From positions 166,471-230,470 of the forward strand of contig BCJC01000005.1 in assembly GCA_001600175.1 (NCBI GenBank): DNA of 64,000 nt, written 5' to 3'. The stretch comes from Erythrobasidium yunnanense. Taxonomy: Eukaryota > Basidiomycota > Cystobasidiomycetes > Erythrobasidiales > Erythrobasidiaceae. This document shows positions 1 through 10,063 of this stretch, piece by piece. The position numbers were made by a program, and so were the translations under genes. The notes under the pieces were generated by a model. That model saw only the letters and a program-made list of their open reading frames with translations, made no database searches and was not told the DNA's origin. Every line of letters starts with the position of its first letter. The first letter of the stretch is position 1.

Positions 1-1515
1 CTGCGTTTTGAGGACATGATAGCGGGTCGTGTTGATCTTTTCCCAGTCTGCAATACCATCATCTTCGTTCTGGTATACAGGGCCGAACTCGCCGTTCCAG
101 ATAGGGAGCTGTGATCGCACAAGACATGTTAGCGCAGCTCATGCAATAAGCAAGGAAGCGTGACACACATTGTACTTTTTCATATAGTCGATCTTGCGGC
201 CGAATGACTTTTCATGGTAGGCAACTTGCTTTTCCGAGCCCTACGAAATGGAGTAGCAGAAGAAAAGAACGTCAGCCAAGTATATTGAGTACATCGAAGG
301 ATAAAACAAAGAGGCGTGCTATTGAGGCGGGATGGCGCTTACAGTGAAGGTCTCCGGCGGGTTAGGGAAGCCGTAGCGGGTGTAGTCATGGCATGCATAG
401 ACGCAGTGTGGCAGGGGCTCCCCAAAGTGCGAAAAGTCGGCTCCGAAGGTGCTGCGAAAACACGAATCAGCCTTGTTCTTCAGCATGTTTCGTTGATGAG
501 GTTCGCGGGGTAGCTTACTTTCCGCTGTGAGTGTCAACCAGATTCCCTTTTCAGCTATGTTCTTACGTTGATAGCCGTGAAGAGCGACTCACTCTAGGAA
601 CAAGATATGGTTCGAATCGATCTTTCGGATAGCTTTTTCGCATCTATCGTAGAATGCCAACAAGCGTGTATGTTCGATATCCGTAGGCTCGTTCAGAGGG
701 TTGTATCCCGCGATCCACGTGTTATCTTTGTAGTGCTGTATCCGGTCTCGAGGTCAGCAAGGCCTTCTACAAATGCCATTTCAGAAGAGCCGACTCGCCT
801 CGGCTAGATGCTCCCAGATCAGAATAGTCCTGTCTTGGAAGTCTTTGTGGTCCCAGAAGAGAGCTTGGTGGTTTCCGGCATCTGAATGCCAATCGATGTT
901 TTGCTGGAAACAGACGGAAGTATGAGTATGGCGTATCATTGACAGAGCGAGAAGAACACTCACACCACCAGGTGCTGCGTGTAAGTCAATGACAGTGTAA
1001 ATGCCGTACTTGCTGCACTGTGTATCGAGGATTTCGTTAGTTCGGTTCGCGTTAACGGGGTACGAGCAATGACACCCACGATATCGATAACCCTATCCAG
1101 ATGCTTCAATCCTTCCTTCTTGAACACTCTTGGATTCATATCATCTTCGAAATGGCGGTAGTTGACGGGTAGTCGGATACAGTTGAGTCCTAGTTCCGCA
1201 AACCATTTCGCGTCCTGTTCGCCGAAGAAGTATTCGAGGAACTGTATATCACCTCAATCAGCATATATACAAACTCAAGCAATGCGAACTTGTTTTTGGT
1301 CGCACCTTGTCGAAGAAGTATTCGTACTTCTCCGGTCCGAGTTTCTTCAGCAGTGCCGCTCTCACTTGATGTTCATGTCCTGGATATCCAGTGATGAAGT
1401 TTTCCATGTTCATCCATCCTCCTAGTCCAGCTCCCTTCAGTAGGATAGGCTTGCCGTCTGCTCCGACAATGTCGTTGCCTTGGACGCGCAGGAAATTGTT
1501 AGTGGTGGGTGCCAT
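1..1515 (-). CDS. GH5 family glycoside hydrolase (exo-beta-1,3-glucanase-like), 3' end outside window
   Basis: Likely hydrolyses beta-glucans. The start ATG is at 1513-1515 and the protein opens MAPTTNNFLRVQGNDIVGAD. Conserved GH5 pieces follow in order over several exons: GKPILLKGAGLGGWMNMEN, GLNCIRLPVNYRHFEDD (about 1140-1200), the stretch around IDLHAAPGGQNIDWHSD, and FWDHKDFQDRTILIWEHLA near 800-880. Then come a piece ending in a Tyr/Asp/Arg-rich run (about 350-450) and PIWNGEFGPVYQNEDD (about 60-110), which should hold the nucleophile Glu. Two introns are clear: one from about 1306 down to 1243, with donor GTGCGA and acceptor ATACAG, and a second near 1020-1080. There is no obvious secretion signal, so an intracellular enzyme is possible. 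The family call is firm; the substrate is inferred. Confidence 0.85.
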
Positions 1516-1935
1516 GATGGATTGTTGTTATGAGATGGAAGTTGTGTAGAGAAGAGAAGAGAGAGAAGATGTCAAGATGGTTTGTCCTGTCAAGCTGCCC
1601 CCAATCCCCCCGATTCTCCTCCGAAGCCGTCTACAGAACTCTCCACGACCTCAGTGCCTATAAGTGTACATCTGCAGAACGGTCTTGCTGAGATCTTGTG
1701 CATAGTCGCTGCCTTTGCCCGTCGCAGCATGTTGACGCGAAAGTGAACGAGTAAGAGCCAGATCCTGGCCAGATCATGCCAACGCTCATAGTCAAATTCC
1801 CTCCAACATTCGAAAAGCAGCATGATCCGCTTACGGTTATGATATGCATGTCGTTATCTACCTCCTACGGCAATGGACCAAGGTCTGAAGCTAAATACAG
1901 CTAGACTACCTGCTCCCAAGCCTGCGTGAATGGCC
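1516..1935. other. Intergenic stretch upstream of the GH5 gene
   Basis: This is about 420 bases between the GH5 start and the stop of the next minus-strand gene. It must hold the GH5 promoter and the 3' UTR of the upstream neighbour. The two minus-strand open stretches here (about 60-77 codons) have no recognisable motif, and I do not call them genes. Confidence 0.5.
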
Positions 1936-2967
1936 CTAGGGCATGAAATGAGCAGCCAATCCACCATCACGATTATTCATGTCCCCATCTGCTTCTCCTG
2001 CGGTGGCCGAAGCAGAAGCTAGCTGGCAGGTCCGGCGGTTATGACCTAACTTCTTGCAAACCCCGCATCTAGGTTCCCGAAGGTATACAACACTGCCCGA
2101 GGATGTCGTTCTCTTTATGCACTTGGCATCACTGGGAGGACGGAGGTGCTGGAGGCTCCCCCGCTTTGCTGGGCGACGCGTAGATGGTGCCTCCGCTAGA
2201 AGAAGTGATGGGACCTGCTGTTCGGCTTCTCCCTCCATATAAGCGATACTATCGGTCTCGAAACTATTTTCAAACGCTTACCTTGGGTACAATCGGGACG
2301 GAGTGGCTCGCCCAGGCTGCTCGTGAGAGTATGCTCCGTCGATTGGCTGCTTGACACTGGGATGGGATCGAGGAGAGGAGGTGTAGGTTGCAGTGGCTCC
2401 TGAACTTCGGGTTGCGGGGTTGCCGAACGCCAGACACTAAGTCGGATGGTGAGACCTTGATCGCGCATAATACTTATAGGAGAAAAAAAGGAAGGGAACG
2501 ATTTAGCTAGACAGATCCCGCACGTAAGTGCTACATGAAGCTGACCTTCTGAGTTCGGTGCCAGCTTGCAGCGCTGCCTGCGTATCAGGTAAGACCCTCA
2601 TCAGCATAGTGATACGCGATCAGAAGCGCCGTTGGTGTACCTGGTCAACATCTGCATGTCTTTTCAGCGACCTCCTCACTATGCTCCAAAGGAGCCTCTG
2701 GTCCAGGATATATAGGAGCATGTTGCTCTCTTGGGGTTGCGGTTCGGCCGCCTGCTTGCTCTCCACGGCGCATGTACTGGGCATGGCAGGTGCAAGTGAC
2801 AGGGTACCAGAGGCATTGTTTCCGGTGACACTGCTCAGATCGTGTAGAAGCCTATCGTAATCGGTTTCGGAAAGAGGCGTGGAGATCGATGGAATAGTGC
2901 ATGGACTGTCGAGACTCGATAGCCAAGCTGACCATTCGGGGGAGAGAAGGTTGGTTTCAACAGGCAT
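1936..2967 (-). CDS. Zinc-knuckle (CCHC) protein, function unknown
   Basis: The best start is the ATG at 2967, giving MPVETNLLSPEWSAWLSSLD. The middle is low-complexity and rich in Pro and Ser. The C-terminus carries a zinc knuckle, CGVCKKLGHNRRTC, with spacing C-x2-C-x4-H-x4-C, ending in a stop near 1936. Getting the knuckle in frame needs small introns. One plausible pair starts at a GTAAGC near 2280 and at a 40-nt intron near 2100-2140. The 2470-2700 exon borders are uncertain. A knuckle of this form is common at the C-terminus of Mutator-like transposases, but no transposase core is present here, so nucleic-acid binding is only inferred. An upstream in-frame ATG at 3080 would need an extra exon and is less likely. 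Confidence 0.55.
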
Positions 2968-3795
2968 GGTGAGCTGTCCGGCTCTGCAGAGTTCCTGCCT
3001 TCAGCGTGATCCTGCTGGGTCAGGTCAGGTCGGCACAGAAAGGCGTACTCGGCATCGAATAAGGAGGTTTCTGCATTCATGTTGTTCTACCTTGTATCTT
3101 CTGCTGTATCCTGTAGCCCTTGAGATCTGATGGTAGTAGACGAAACGAGCTGGCGCGAAAACTCTGTGTTTTGTTGTTGTTGTCAGCTAGGACGCGCCTA
3201 GAGCGCTATGGGCACGGCGCCATCACACTCCATCACGTCGTCAAAGTAGTAGCCTTCTGCGCGTGATGTGTTGCTATGGCCTGTTCATGGTGTCCGAGGT
3301 AGCCGGTGCTAGTCTGCTAGAGAAGGCGGCTGGGTGTCGCTTCTTGTAAGTTCTATGCAAGTCAGGGCATGGCCAGCGGTGTTGTCTGGTCTGGACGGTG
3401 AACATCCTCGAGGTGTTGCTGCATCTCTATCGCATGCGGGAGCAAGTCGTGGTAGCGGTACAAGGGGAAGTCGCGACAAGATAATGCGGCGACTTGAGAG
3501 CCAAAGCGAGCGGTCAGCGTGCAGTATGTCGTCTTGTTCTATCAATGCTGATTCATCGATCTTCAGTGTCGGGAAGAGCAAGGTAAAAGCGAAGCTGCGA
3601 GACATTGCACTGAAAGAAAGCTTCGTACATCCGCCTTCGTCTGTATACGCCTGAGACAGAGCGCTCAAGCAATCTCGCAGACGCTTCGATGCTAACTTTC
3701 CTTCTATACGACCAGCATATACTTAGATCCATCCACCGCTAAAGGTCAAACAGAGTAGATCAGACTCGTCCAGGCAGGACGTGCAAAGCTTCAGC
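2968..3795. other. Intergenic region, no supported gene
   Basis: About 830 bases lie between two minus-strand genes. Both strands of 3309-3668 are open for over 100 codons, but neither translation shows a motif, and the overlap is what a stop-poor stretch gives by chance. A short TTG repeat lies near 3170-3182. The promoter of the zinc-knuckle gene should be in the low-coordinate half. Confidence 0.5.
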
Positions 3796-4910
3796 TTACT
3801 CTACAGTAAAGACACCATTCGTTACGAAAGCTGCTCTCGGTCCCAGCAAGTAGGCGACTTGGTGTGCGATATCTTCCGGTTCTGCGAGATACACCAAGTT
3901 AGCTGAACTTCGTACCGATGCTAGTAGTTAGCACGTACGACCCATCTTCTTGAGTAATATCTGATCCAGGATGCCAAGCTCTCTTAGTCGGCCATTCATT
4001 TCATCCAAGCTTGCGTCCGTGGGTACGTTGGCACCTTGTCTTGTCAAAGGCGTATCTACTGGTCCAGGGCAGACGCAATTCGCCCTGATATTGTTTGGCG
4101 CCTGCTCCACGGCTACACAGCGAGTGATGCCTAGTACTGCGTGCTTGCTGGCTGTATATGCGACGGCTTCGCGCTACAAACAACCAGCTTAAGCGTGGCT
4201 CGTATCATCATTCAAGAGTATGCCAGCTACTCACATTGCCAGCCGTAGATGCTTTCGAGCCAATGTTGCTAAAGCCAATCGAATCAGATGAGGTCTGCAG
4301 AAAGCTAGCAGCACCGCTCACACTATTGCCCATCCACCTTCAGGAGCAGCGATGCCTGCTTTATTCTGTTGCTGGAAGTAGCGGACAGCATACTTGTTCA
4401 TCAAGAAGGTGCCGGTCGTGTTGACCTTGAGTTCGCGCTCAAACGATGCCAGAGACTGCTGCGAGATGTCTTTACCAGCGCCAAAGATGCCCTGGAACGT
4501 AGCGTAAGTCCTCATAACGATGATCTAACCCATCTCGCTCACCGCTGCATGTGCCAGGCCATGGATTACGCTAGATTCCTTGACGATGTTTGCATACAGC
4601 GCTTCGACAGCTTCTTCGCTGGTGATATCGCAAGCATATACTGCTACTTTGGCGCCTTCAAAGTCTTTCTGGATGAGCTGAGCTGTCGCCTGCGTCGCCT
4701 TTTCGTTCAAATCGACGAGGGCCAGGTTTGCGCCATGATATGCCAGCACATAGGCAGTCGCTCTCCCAAGTCCAGATCCAGCACCAGTTCTGCAGCAGTT
4801 ACGCCAGAAGATATCAGTCCATAATCCTCGTCCAAGGGATGTCTGGCTCACACAACGATGGTTCTCGCTTTGAAGAGCTCGCGCTCGGATGTGATCCGGA
4901 TGGACGACAT
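3796..4910 (-). CDS. Short-chain dehydrogenase/reductase (classical SDR)
   Basis: NAD(P)-dependent oxidoreductase; the substrate is unknown. The start is the ATG at 4908-4910. A 59-nt first exon encodes MSSIRITSERELFKARTIV, and intron 1 is 4790-4851. The splice rebuilds the cofactor motif VVTGAGSGLGRATA at about residue 20. The Asp of LALVDLNEKA after strand 2 suggests a preference for NAD(H). The active-site YTASK motif is about 130 residues further on, followed by NCVCPGPVDTPL. The last intron (GTACGT to CGCAG) joins LKKMG to QPEDIAHQVAYLLGP, the usual C-terminal SDR signature. The stop is TAA at 3796-3798. It is divergent from a second SDR at 5130, with about 220 bases between, so the two may share control. 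Confidence 0.85.
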
Positions 4911-5129
4911 GATGTACTAATGAATGCTAAAGAAGGCCTTGAACCATCTTCTCCGTTTCCTTCTTCTTCTGCTCCTCCTTTCTTCGGTATTGCCGGTTCC
5001 ACAATTCAGGCCTCAGGAAACAGATATCGCTTTCTCCTCTCTTTTGGCGGAATAGAACGAGAGACGCGGTACCATCACCACTTAGTACTTTAGAACACTA
5101 CTTCTAGCAGTGCATAGTACTCAGAAGCC
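4911..5129. promoter_or_regulatory. Shared divergent promoter of two SDR genes
   Basis: This 219-base gap separates the start codons of the minus-strand SDR and the plus-strand SDR, so both promoters must lie here. No single element stands out by eye. Confidence 0.5.
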
Positions 5130-6215
5130 ATGTCCCGCCCGACAGCCCTCGTAACAGGCTGCAGCGAAGGTACTTTCGATATCCGGCTTCCATCTACACC
5201 GGCTAGCTCTTATACTGGAGCTTGCCTCTACAGGCGGCATTGGATACCACCTTGCTCTGGCTCTCATCGAAGCTGGCTATCAAGTCGTCGGGACTGTGCG
5301 AAAGCATGGCAAAGAAGGCTCTCTGTCGAGCAAGGGCGCCAAGATCCTCATTATGGATATAGACTCGGAAGAATCGATACAGTCTGCTAGAGACGAGTTT
5401 CTGAAGATATCTCCTACCCTTGACCTGCTGAGCAAGTGTGATTGGTTTGAGATATCACTGAAAGCTGACCTGACCAAACTCCAGTCAACAATGCAGGCGC
5501 AGGTGGAAAAGAAGCTCTGATCGAAGTCTCTCTGGCTGAGATGAAGAAGGTGTGACGCAGAACTCAGACTCATTAGGCTTCAGCTAACGTATGGATGTGG
5601 TTTAGCGCTTTCAAACCAATGTCTTCGGAATGCTGCTGTGCTGTCAAGCTTTTGGTCAGATAATGGCTAAACAAGGATCAGGCGTTATTGTGAATGTTGG
5701 AAGTGTGGCTGGCATTGCGCCTGTGCCATGGATGGGACTTTGTAGGCGATCCGCTCTTCTATTCTATCAGAACTTTGCTGATAGGCGGCTTATTTGCAGA
5801 CGGCGCTACGAAGTCCGCCGTGCGCTCTCTGACGACCACTTTGGCCTACGAACTAGAACCTCTGGGCATCTCAGTCATCCATCTGGCTCCTGCTCTAATC
5901 TACACTCCCTTCTCTGCCAAGGCAGAGATGCTGTCGTATTCAGGCTCGATCTACGACAAAGATGCCATCACCGCATCCGAGAAAGCGACAGACACAATGG
6001 TAGATACGGGAAATGGACGAGGAATGCCGCCAGCTGTCTTTGCGAGGAAAGTAATCGAGCAGGTCACTAGGCTTAAGCCGCCGTACGAGATTGTCATTGG
6101 AACAGATGATTGGATGTTCAAGTATGTGCAACCGTATATGCCGACGTGGATATGGAGAAGAATGATCAAGAGCAGTTGCGGGACTGGCAGTCTCACCGCT
6201 GCGAAGGCGACGTAG
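5130..6215 (+). CDS. AYR1-like short-chain dehydrogenase (1-acyl-DHAP reductase/17-beta-HSD-like)
   Basis: NADPH-dependent SDR resembling 1-acyldihydroxyacetone-phosphate reductases, which act in ether-lipid and phosphatidic-acid synthesis at ER or lipid droplets. The start is ATG 5130 (MSRPTALVTGCSEG). Intron 1 joins this to GIGYHLALALIEAGYQVVGT, completing TGCSEGGIG. Intron 2 joins DLLSK to VNNAGAGGKEALIEVSLAEM, giving the NNAG motif. After RFQTNVFGMLLCCQAF, another intron splits the catalytic Tyr codon: exon end T plus AC rebuilds WMGLYGATKSAV, so the YxxxK pair is intact. The C-terminal PYEIVIGTDDW...MPTWIWRRM resembles the membrane-associated tail of this family. The stop is TAG at 6213-6215. 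The substrate call is by family resemblance only. Confidence 0.8.
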
Positions 6216-6343
6216 GCTGGAGTCTAGTAGTCAGTTGTCACAGCAGTAGCAGAAAGTCGTAGTCGTGATGTCGACGTTGTTCGAAGTGCTTCTTGTTCGG
6301 GGCCAGACCCAAACGTGCGGAGCTCCCTCTTGACAGCACTTTT

Positions 6344-6380
6344 GTACCATAATCCCGCTTGAGTACCATAGTGTACCATA
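6344..6380 (+). promoter_or_regulatory. Triple direct repeat GTACCATA upstream of the Zn2Cys6 gene
   Basis: The octamer GTACCATA occurs exactly three times, at 6344-6351, 6363-6370 and 6373-6380. The last copy ends about 58 bases before the start codon of the regulator gene. Clustering at this distance suggests a protein-binding or core-promoter element. Function is inferred. Confidence 0.35.
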
Positions 6381-6437
6381 TCTTTCGACATAACTTGACC
6401 GCATCAAGCATATCGAGTACGGCGCAGCGCCAGCAAG

Positions 6438-9228
6438 ATGGCAGAAGATTCGACGAGTTCAGCGGGAGAGGCAGCCTCGACGAGCGTCAAGAAGCGCGCG
6501 CAGAAGAGCCGTGAAGGTCGCAAGAACGCAGCTGCAGCGTGCGATAGCTGTCGCCGCAAACGTACACGATGCATCCCGTCTGAAACTGAAGGAGGAGCCT
6601 GTCGAGGTTGCAGCGCCAGCCAGCTCGAGTGCCAGTATACAGGCCACGACAGACGGCGCGGGACTGTCCAAGATCTGCGCACAAAGTTGTCGCAATTCGA
6701 GCAATTGTTCTCATCCATAGGATCATCGCCTTCTCTTCTATCTTCCCTTGGGCCGGGAGTAGCGGATGTACTTCCTGAACATAATGGCCTCCCTATTAAG
6801 TCTCATAACAATCAAGGAGAAGATACCAATAGCAACAATATGTACGACACTAGCCGTGAGACGTCGGATTCGCGGAACAAGCGAGCTAGACTGGCGACAG
6901 CTTCTCCGCCTACCGCCTCTTTCACTATGCCAGACTTCATGCAGAGCAATGCTAGCATCTCTCCAATACATACTCTACAATCATCAAGCTCGCTAAGCCC
7001 TGGTTCCGCCGCTTCTTTCGCTATGCCGCCTCTTCCCCATCCTTCAGCAAATGTACCCTCGTCCGCTCCTTCATCCTCCAAAGTGTCTGTATTGCCAAGG
7101 ATGCCATCGCATTCTTCTGCGGCGGAGACTACACCATTGATTGCGGACTGTCTGGCCATCGAGCAAGGCGAAATTCGGGCCTACGGGCCAACCTCGAATC
7201 AAACGCTGGCTGCAGAGAACCCTCGCACATCTGGACAAGCCATTCATACCATCGACAAGCAGGGCGACAGGCGTGTCTCGTGCCCACCTGCAATGGGCGG
7301 CTTACCTACCGATAAATCTGCTTTATTGGTTGCAGCGGCCAAGAATATCGACATGGTACCTCTGGGAACGGACATTCGCACAGTAGAGCACCTCATCTAT
7401 ATGTACTTCACATGGCATCATATCATCTTTCCAATCATGTCAGCCAAAATCTTCCTCGACCACTTCCAGAGAGGCGGAAATTGTTCGTCACCTCTTCTGG
7501 TCAACGTGAGTCGACAACGAACTCTTGTTGTCCACCTGTAGCGATGCTAAGAGTCTTCACAGTCCATCTTGGCTTTAGCTAGTCATCTTTCAGACTGGAA
7601 ATTGTGAGTGAACCTCACGTTCGCAGTGCATGCTGCTCAGCTCATATCTTGCGATTCAGAGTCCGTTCAGACCCGAACGATGCAGCAACCACCGGCGCTA
7701 CCTTCTTCGCTCGCGCCAAAGCACTCCTCGACGAAGAGCTGGAAAACCCAAGCGTAACGACTGTCCAAGCGCTGTGCTTGATGGCAAAGTACGAAGCATA
7801 TCACGGACGTGCTTTGAAGGGTGGCCTCTATGTAGCGATGTGCGCGCATACTCGCTTCACTCTGCGTGCTTGCACTTCATGCTGACTTCATCTGCTTGCC
7901 CAGGTGCGGTCGCTTAGTGCTCGACCTCGGACTCCATCTCGACCCCACCCACTTGGCTCAACGGAAGGTCATCAGCGGGGAAGTAGCTTGGCTGCGGGCG
8001 CGAACCTTCTGGGGAGTCTGGAGCGTGGACAAGGAGTTCAGCGCGCTAGTCGGGCGACCAAGTGCCATTCGAGGAGTGCTCATTACCTGCCCGAAGCCGG
8101 ACTACTGGCCAGACGAGGATATTGACTGGGAAGCCAGCTATTCCGCCAAAACTCTGGTAGCAGCACAGCACCAGGAGGGAGGTAGCTTCTATATCGGTCA
8201 GTCGCATCCCTAGTGCTTATTTTCGACATACCCTGACTGCCTTGTGTCTTTCCAGCCGAATTCGCCATCGATATGGCGGGTGTACATCTAAGATCCATGG
8301 ATCAGATGTATTGGCGAGAGCACAAACCGTCGCTGGAAGAAAACATGGCAGCACTAGAAGTGCATATGTCTGCTACGAGAGAAGCAATGTCTACTTTACC
8401 AGCGATAACCCCGAAAGGCGAAATCACCAACCCGCACATTCTGACACTGCAGTACGTGTGATAGTAGCGGCTTTGCTTATATTGCTTACTAATTCCTGTT
8501 GCAGCATGGTGTACAATTGTCATATCATCATCCTGAATCGACCGTTCTTGTTTGCAGCGGGGCAAAACAAGGGCAGCAATGCTGTCGGAGAAGATTCCAT
8601 CTCTGTCTCTCGCGATCGCTGTTTTGACAGCGCTAGGGAGATAGTACGACTTATGGACAAGATCTCGGAAGCAACACCGAACGGTCTGCACACCACGCTC
8701 AACTGTCACCAGCATAATCTGGTTACCGCAGCAGCAATTTTAATTATGGAGGTCACCTCGTCATCAAGTATGGAAAGGCTCAACCTCGCTAGAGAGGGTC
8801 TTTTCCGAATCTTCAATATGCTACAAATCATGTCGGTGTTCAGGCCAGCCGCCAAGCAAGCTCTGGACAACTTACGAGATTTATACTCGACAACCGAGAC
8901 CCAGAGCACTCTAGTCAACATGGCCGCAAACCATGACGCGGGCACCGCACAAACTGGCAATGGCAACCCATTGGCGCGGTGGAATGATTCTGCGCCTGCC
9001 AGCAGCGACCTGCAGGTCGGCAACGAAATCTTCGACTACGAACCCATCTCTGGCTTCTCTTCGGACTTCCCTTCAGCAGCTGGCCTCGCAGATTTCGACT
9101 TCTTCCTCGCACAACAGCAGTCTTACCTTTACCCCACTTTGGCCTGCAGCGATCTCTTCGATACCAGTGCATTCTTCGCCACACAGCTTCTACAAAGTCG
9201 TCCCAATTCTCGCAACGGATACAGCTAG
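6438..9228 (+). CDS. Zn2Cys6 transcription factor with fungal-specific middle homology domain
   Basis: Likely nuclear regulator. The start is ATG 6438. A basic lead-in (KKRAQKSREGRKNAAAA) precedes the binuclear zinc cluster CDSCRRKRTRC...CRGCSASQLEC at about residues 36-66. A short linker and dimerisation-like stretch VQDLRTKLSQFEQLF follow, then a Ser/Pro-rich linker. The Fungal_trans region begins around VEHLIYMYFTWHHIIFP and goes on through FWGVWSVDKEFSALVGRPSA and HMVYNCHIIILNRPF. At least five introns interrupt it: about 7506-7575, 7602-7637, one near 7840-7910, 8198-8256 and 8456-8504. The stop is near 9226-9228. It may control the neighbouring transporter and SDR genes, but position is the only evidence for that. 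Confidence 0.85.
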
Positions 9229-9394
9229 TCTATACTCTCTTTGTTGTTCTTCCATTTGAAGCGTCGCAAAAGCAATATTCATCGGCCAGTCATGAGCGGA
9301 TCGCATAGGCGATACTGGAGAAACAGCACCTTGCGGTATTTTCATGATGAACAGCAGCTGAGCAACTGATTGTGCGATGTTCGATCTCAATTAT

Positions 9395-9860
9395 CCCCGT
9401 TCTGCAGTGCAGAGCTCAACAACCCTTGATATCTACAACTTCGTCTGACCTGGCTGATACAAGCTGGTTTTGTAATCGAAGTAATTCGTCTTCAGCACCC
9501 GTCCTCCCTTTTTCCCCGCCCCTTTAGGCGACGTGCTCCACGTCAACCTTTTCACCGTCTGGAGTCGAGAAGCCGCCCTTATCTGCCAATTGCGGCACAG
9601 CTTCTCGTGGGCTTCTTCGTACGTGTCTACGGCACAAGGGATGATGTCAGCCGCTGGCAGTAAAATCGGCCATGGTAAGAAAGACTTACACTTTTCCATC
9701 CTGGAAGAGCATGTCGACCTGCTCCAAGCTCATGCGCGCCGGTTCGGGGAAGTAGAAGTAGAGGAGCACAGTCAAGAGGGCATTGGTAATAGCCCAGACA
9801 ATGTAGTAGTAACCGCCGATTGCTGCGATCGCCTTTGGCGTGACCATTACGTTGATGTCG
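9395..9860 (-). pseudogene. Truncated copy of the MFS sugar transporter (3' end only)
   Basis: This stretch aligns base for base with the 3' end of the intact transporter (about 13243-13710): the last membrane helix (GGYYYIVWAITNALLTVLLY), the PEPARMSLEQVDMLFQDGK segment, the last intron, the final exon to a TAA at 9524-9526, and about 120 bases downstream. The last-exon frame is still open and ends like the intact gene (DGEKVDVEHVA). In that exon nearly all differences are silent, with one Ile-to-Val change. Homology stops at about 9850-9860, so the other membrane helices are missing and it cannot make a transporter. It seems to have been a working paralogue that was truncated later. Confidence 0.8.
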
Positions 9861-10063
9861 TCCTCTAACTCGTAGCTCAGCATACCCTCTGTCAATTGCA
9901 TACGGTTGGAATAGTAGGCAAGTAACTCAGGCTGTATCTGTTCTGATGATGAATGGCATCGAACAGACTTGCGATGTTACAGTTTCCGTAGCTGTTGTTA
10001 CAAGCTGGTGGTAACGGAAGCTATACGTCTATTGACAGCGAATTATCCGTATCCTAAGCGATA

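Noticed and set aside
3309-3668. Open frames of over 100 codons on both strands
   Set aside because: They mirror each other, have no motif and lie between well-placed genes; a stop-poor stretch explains both.
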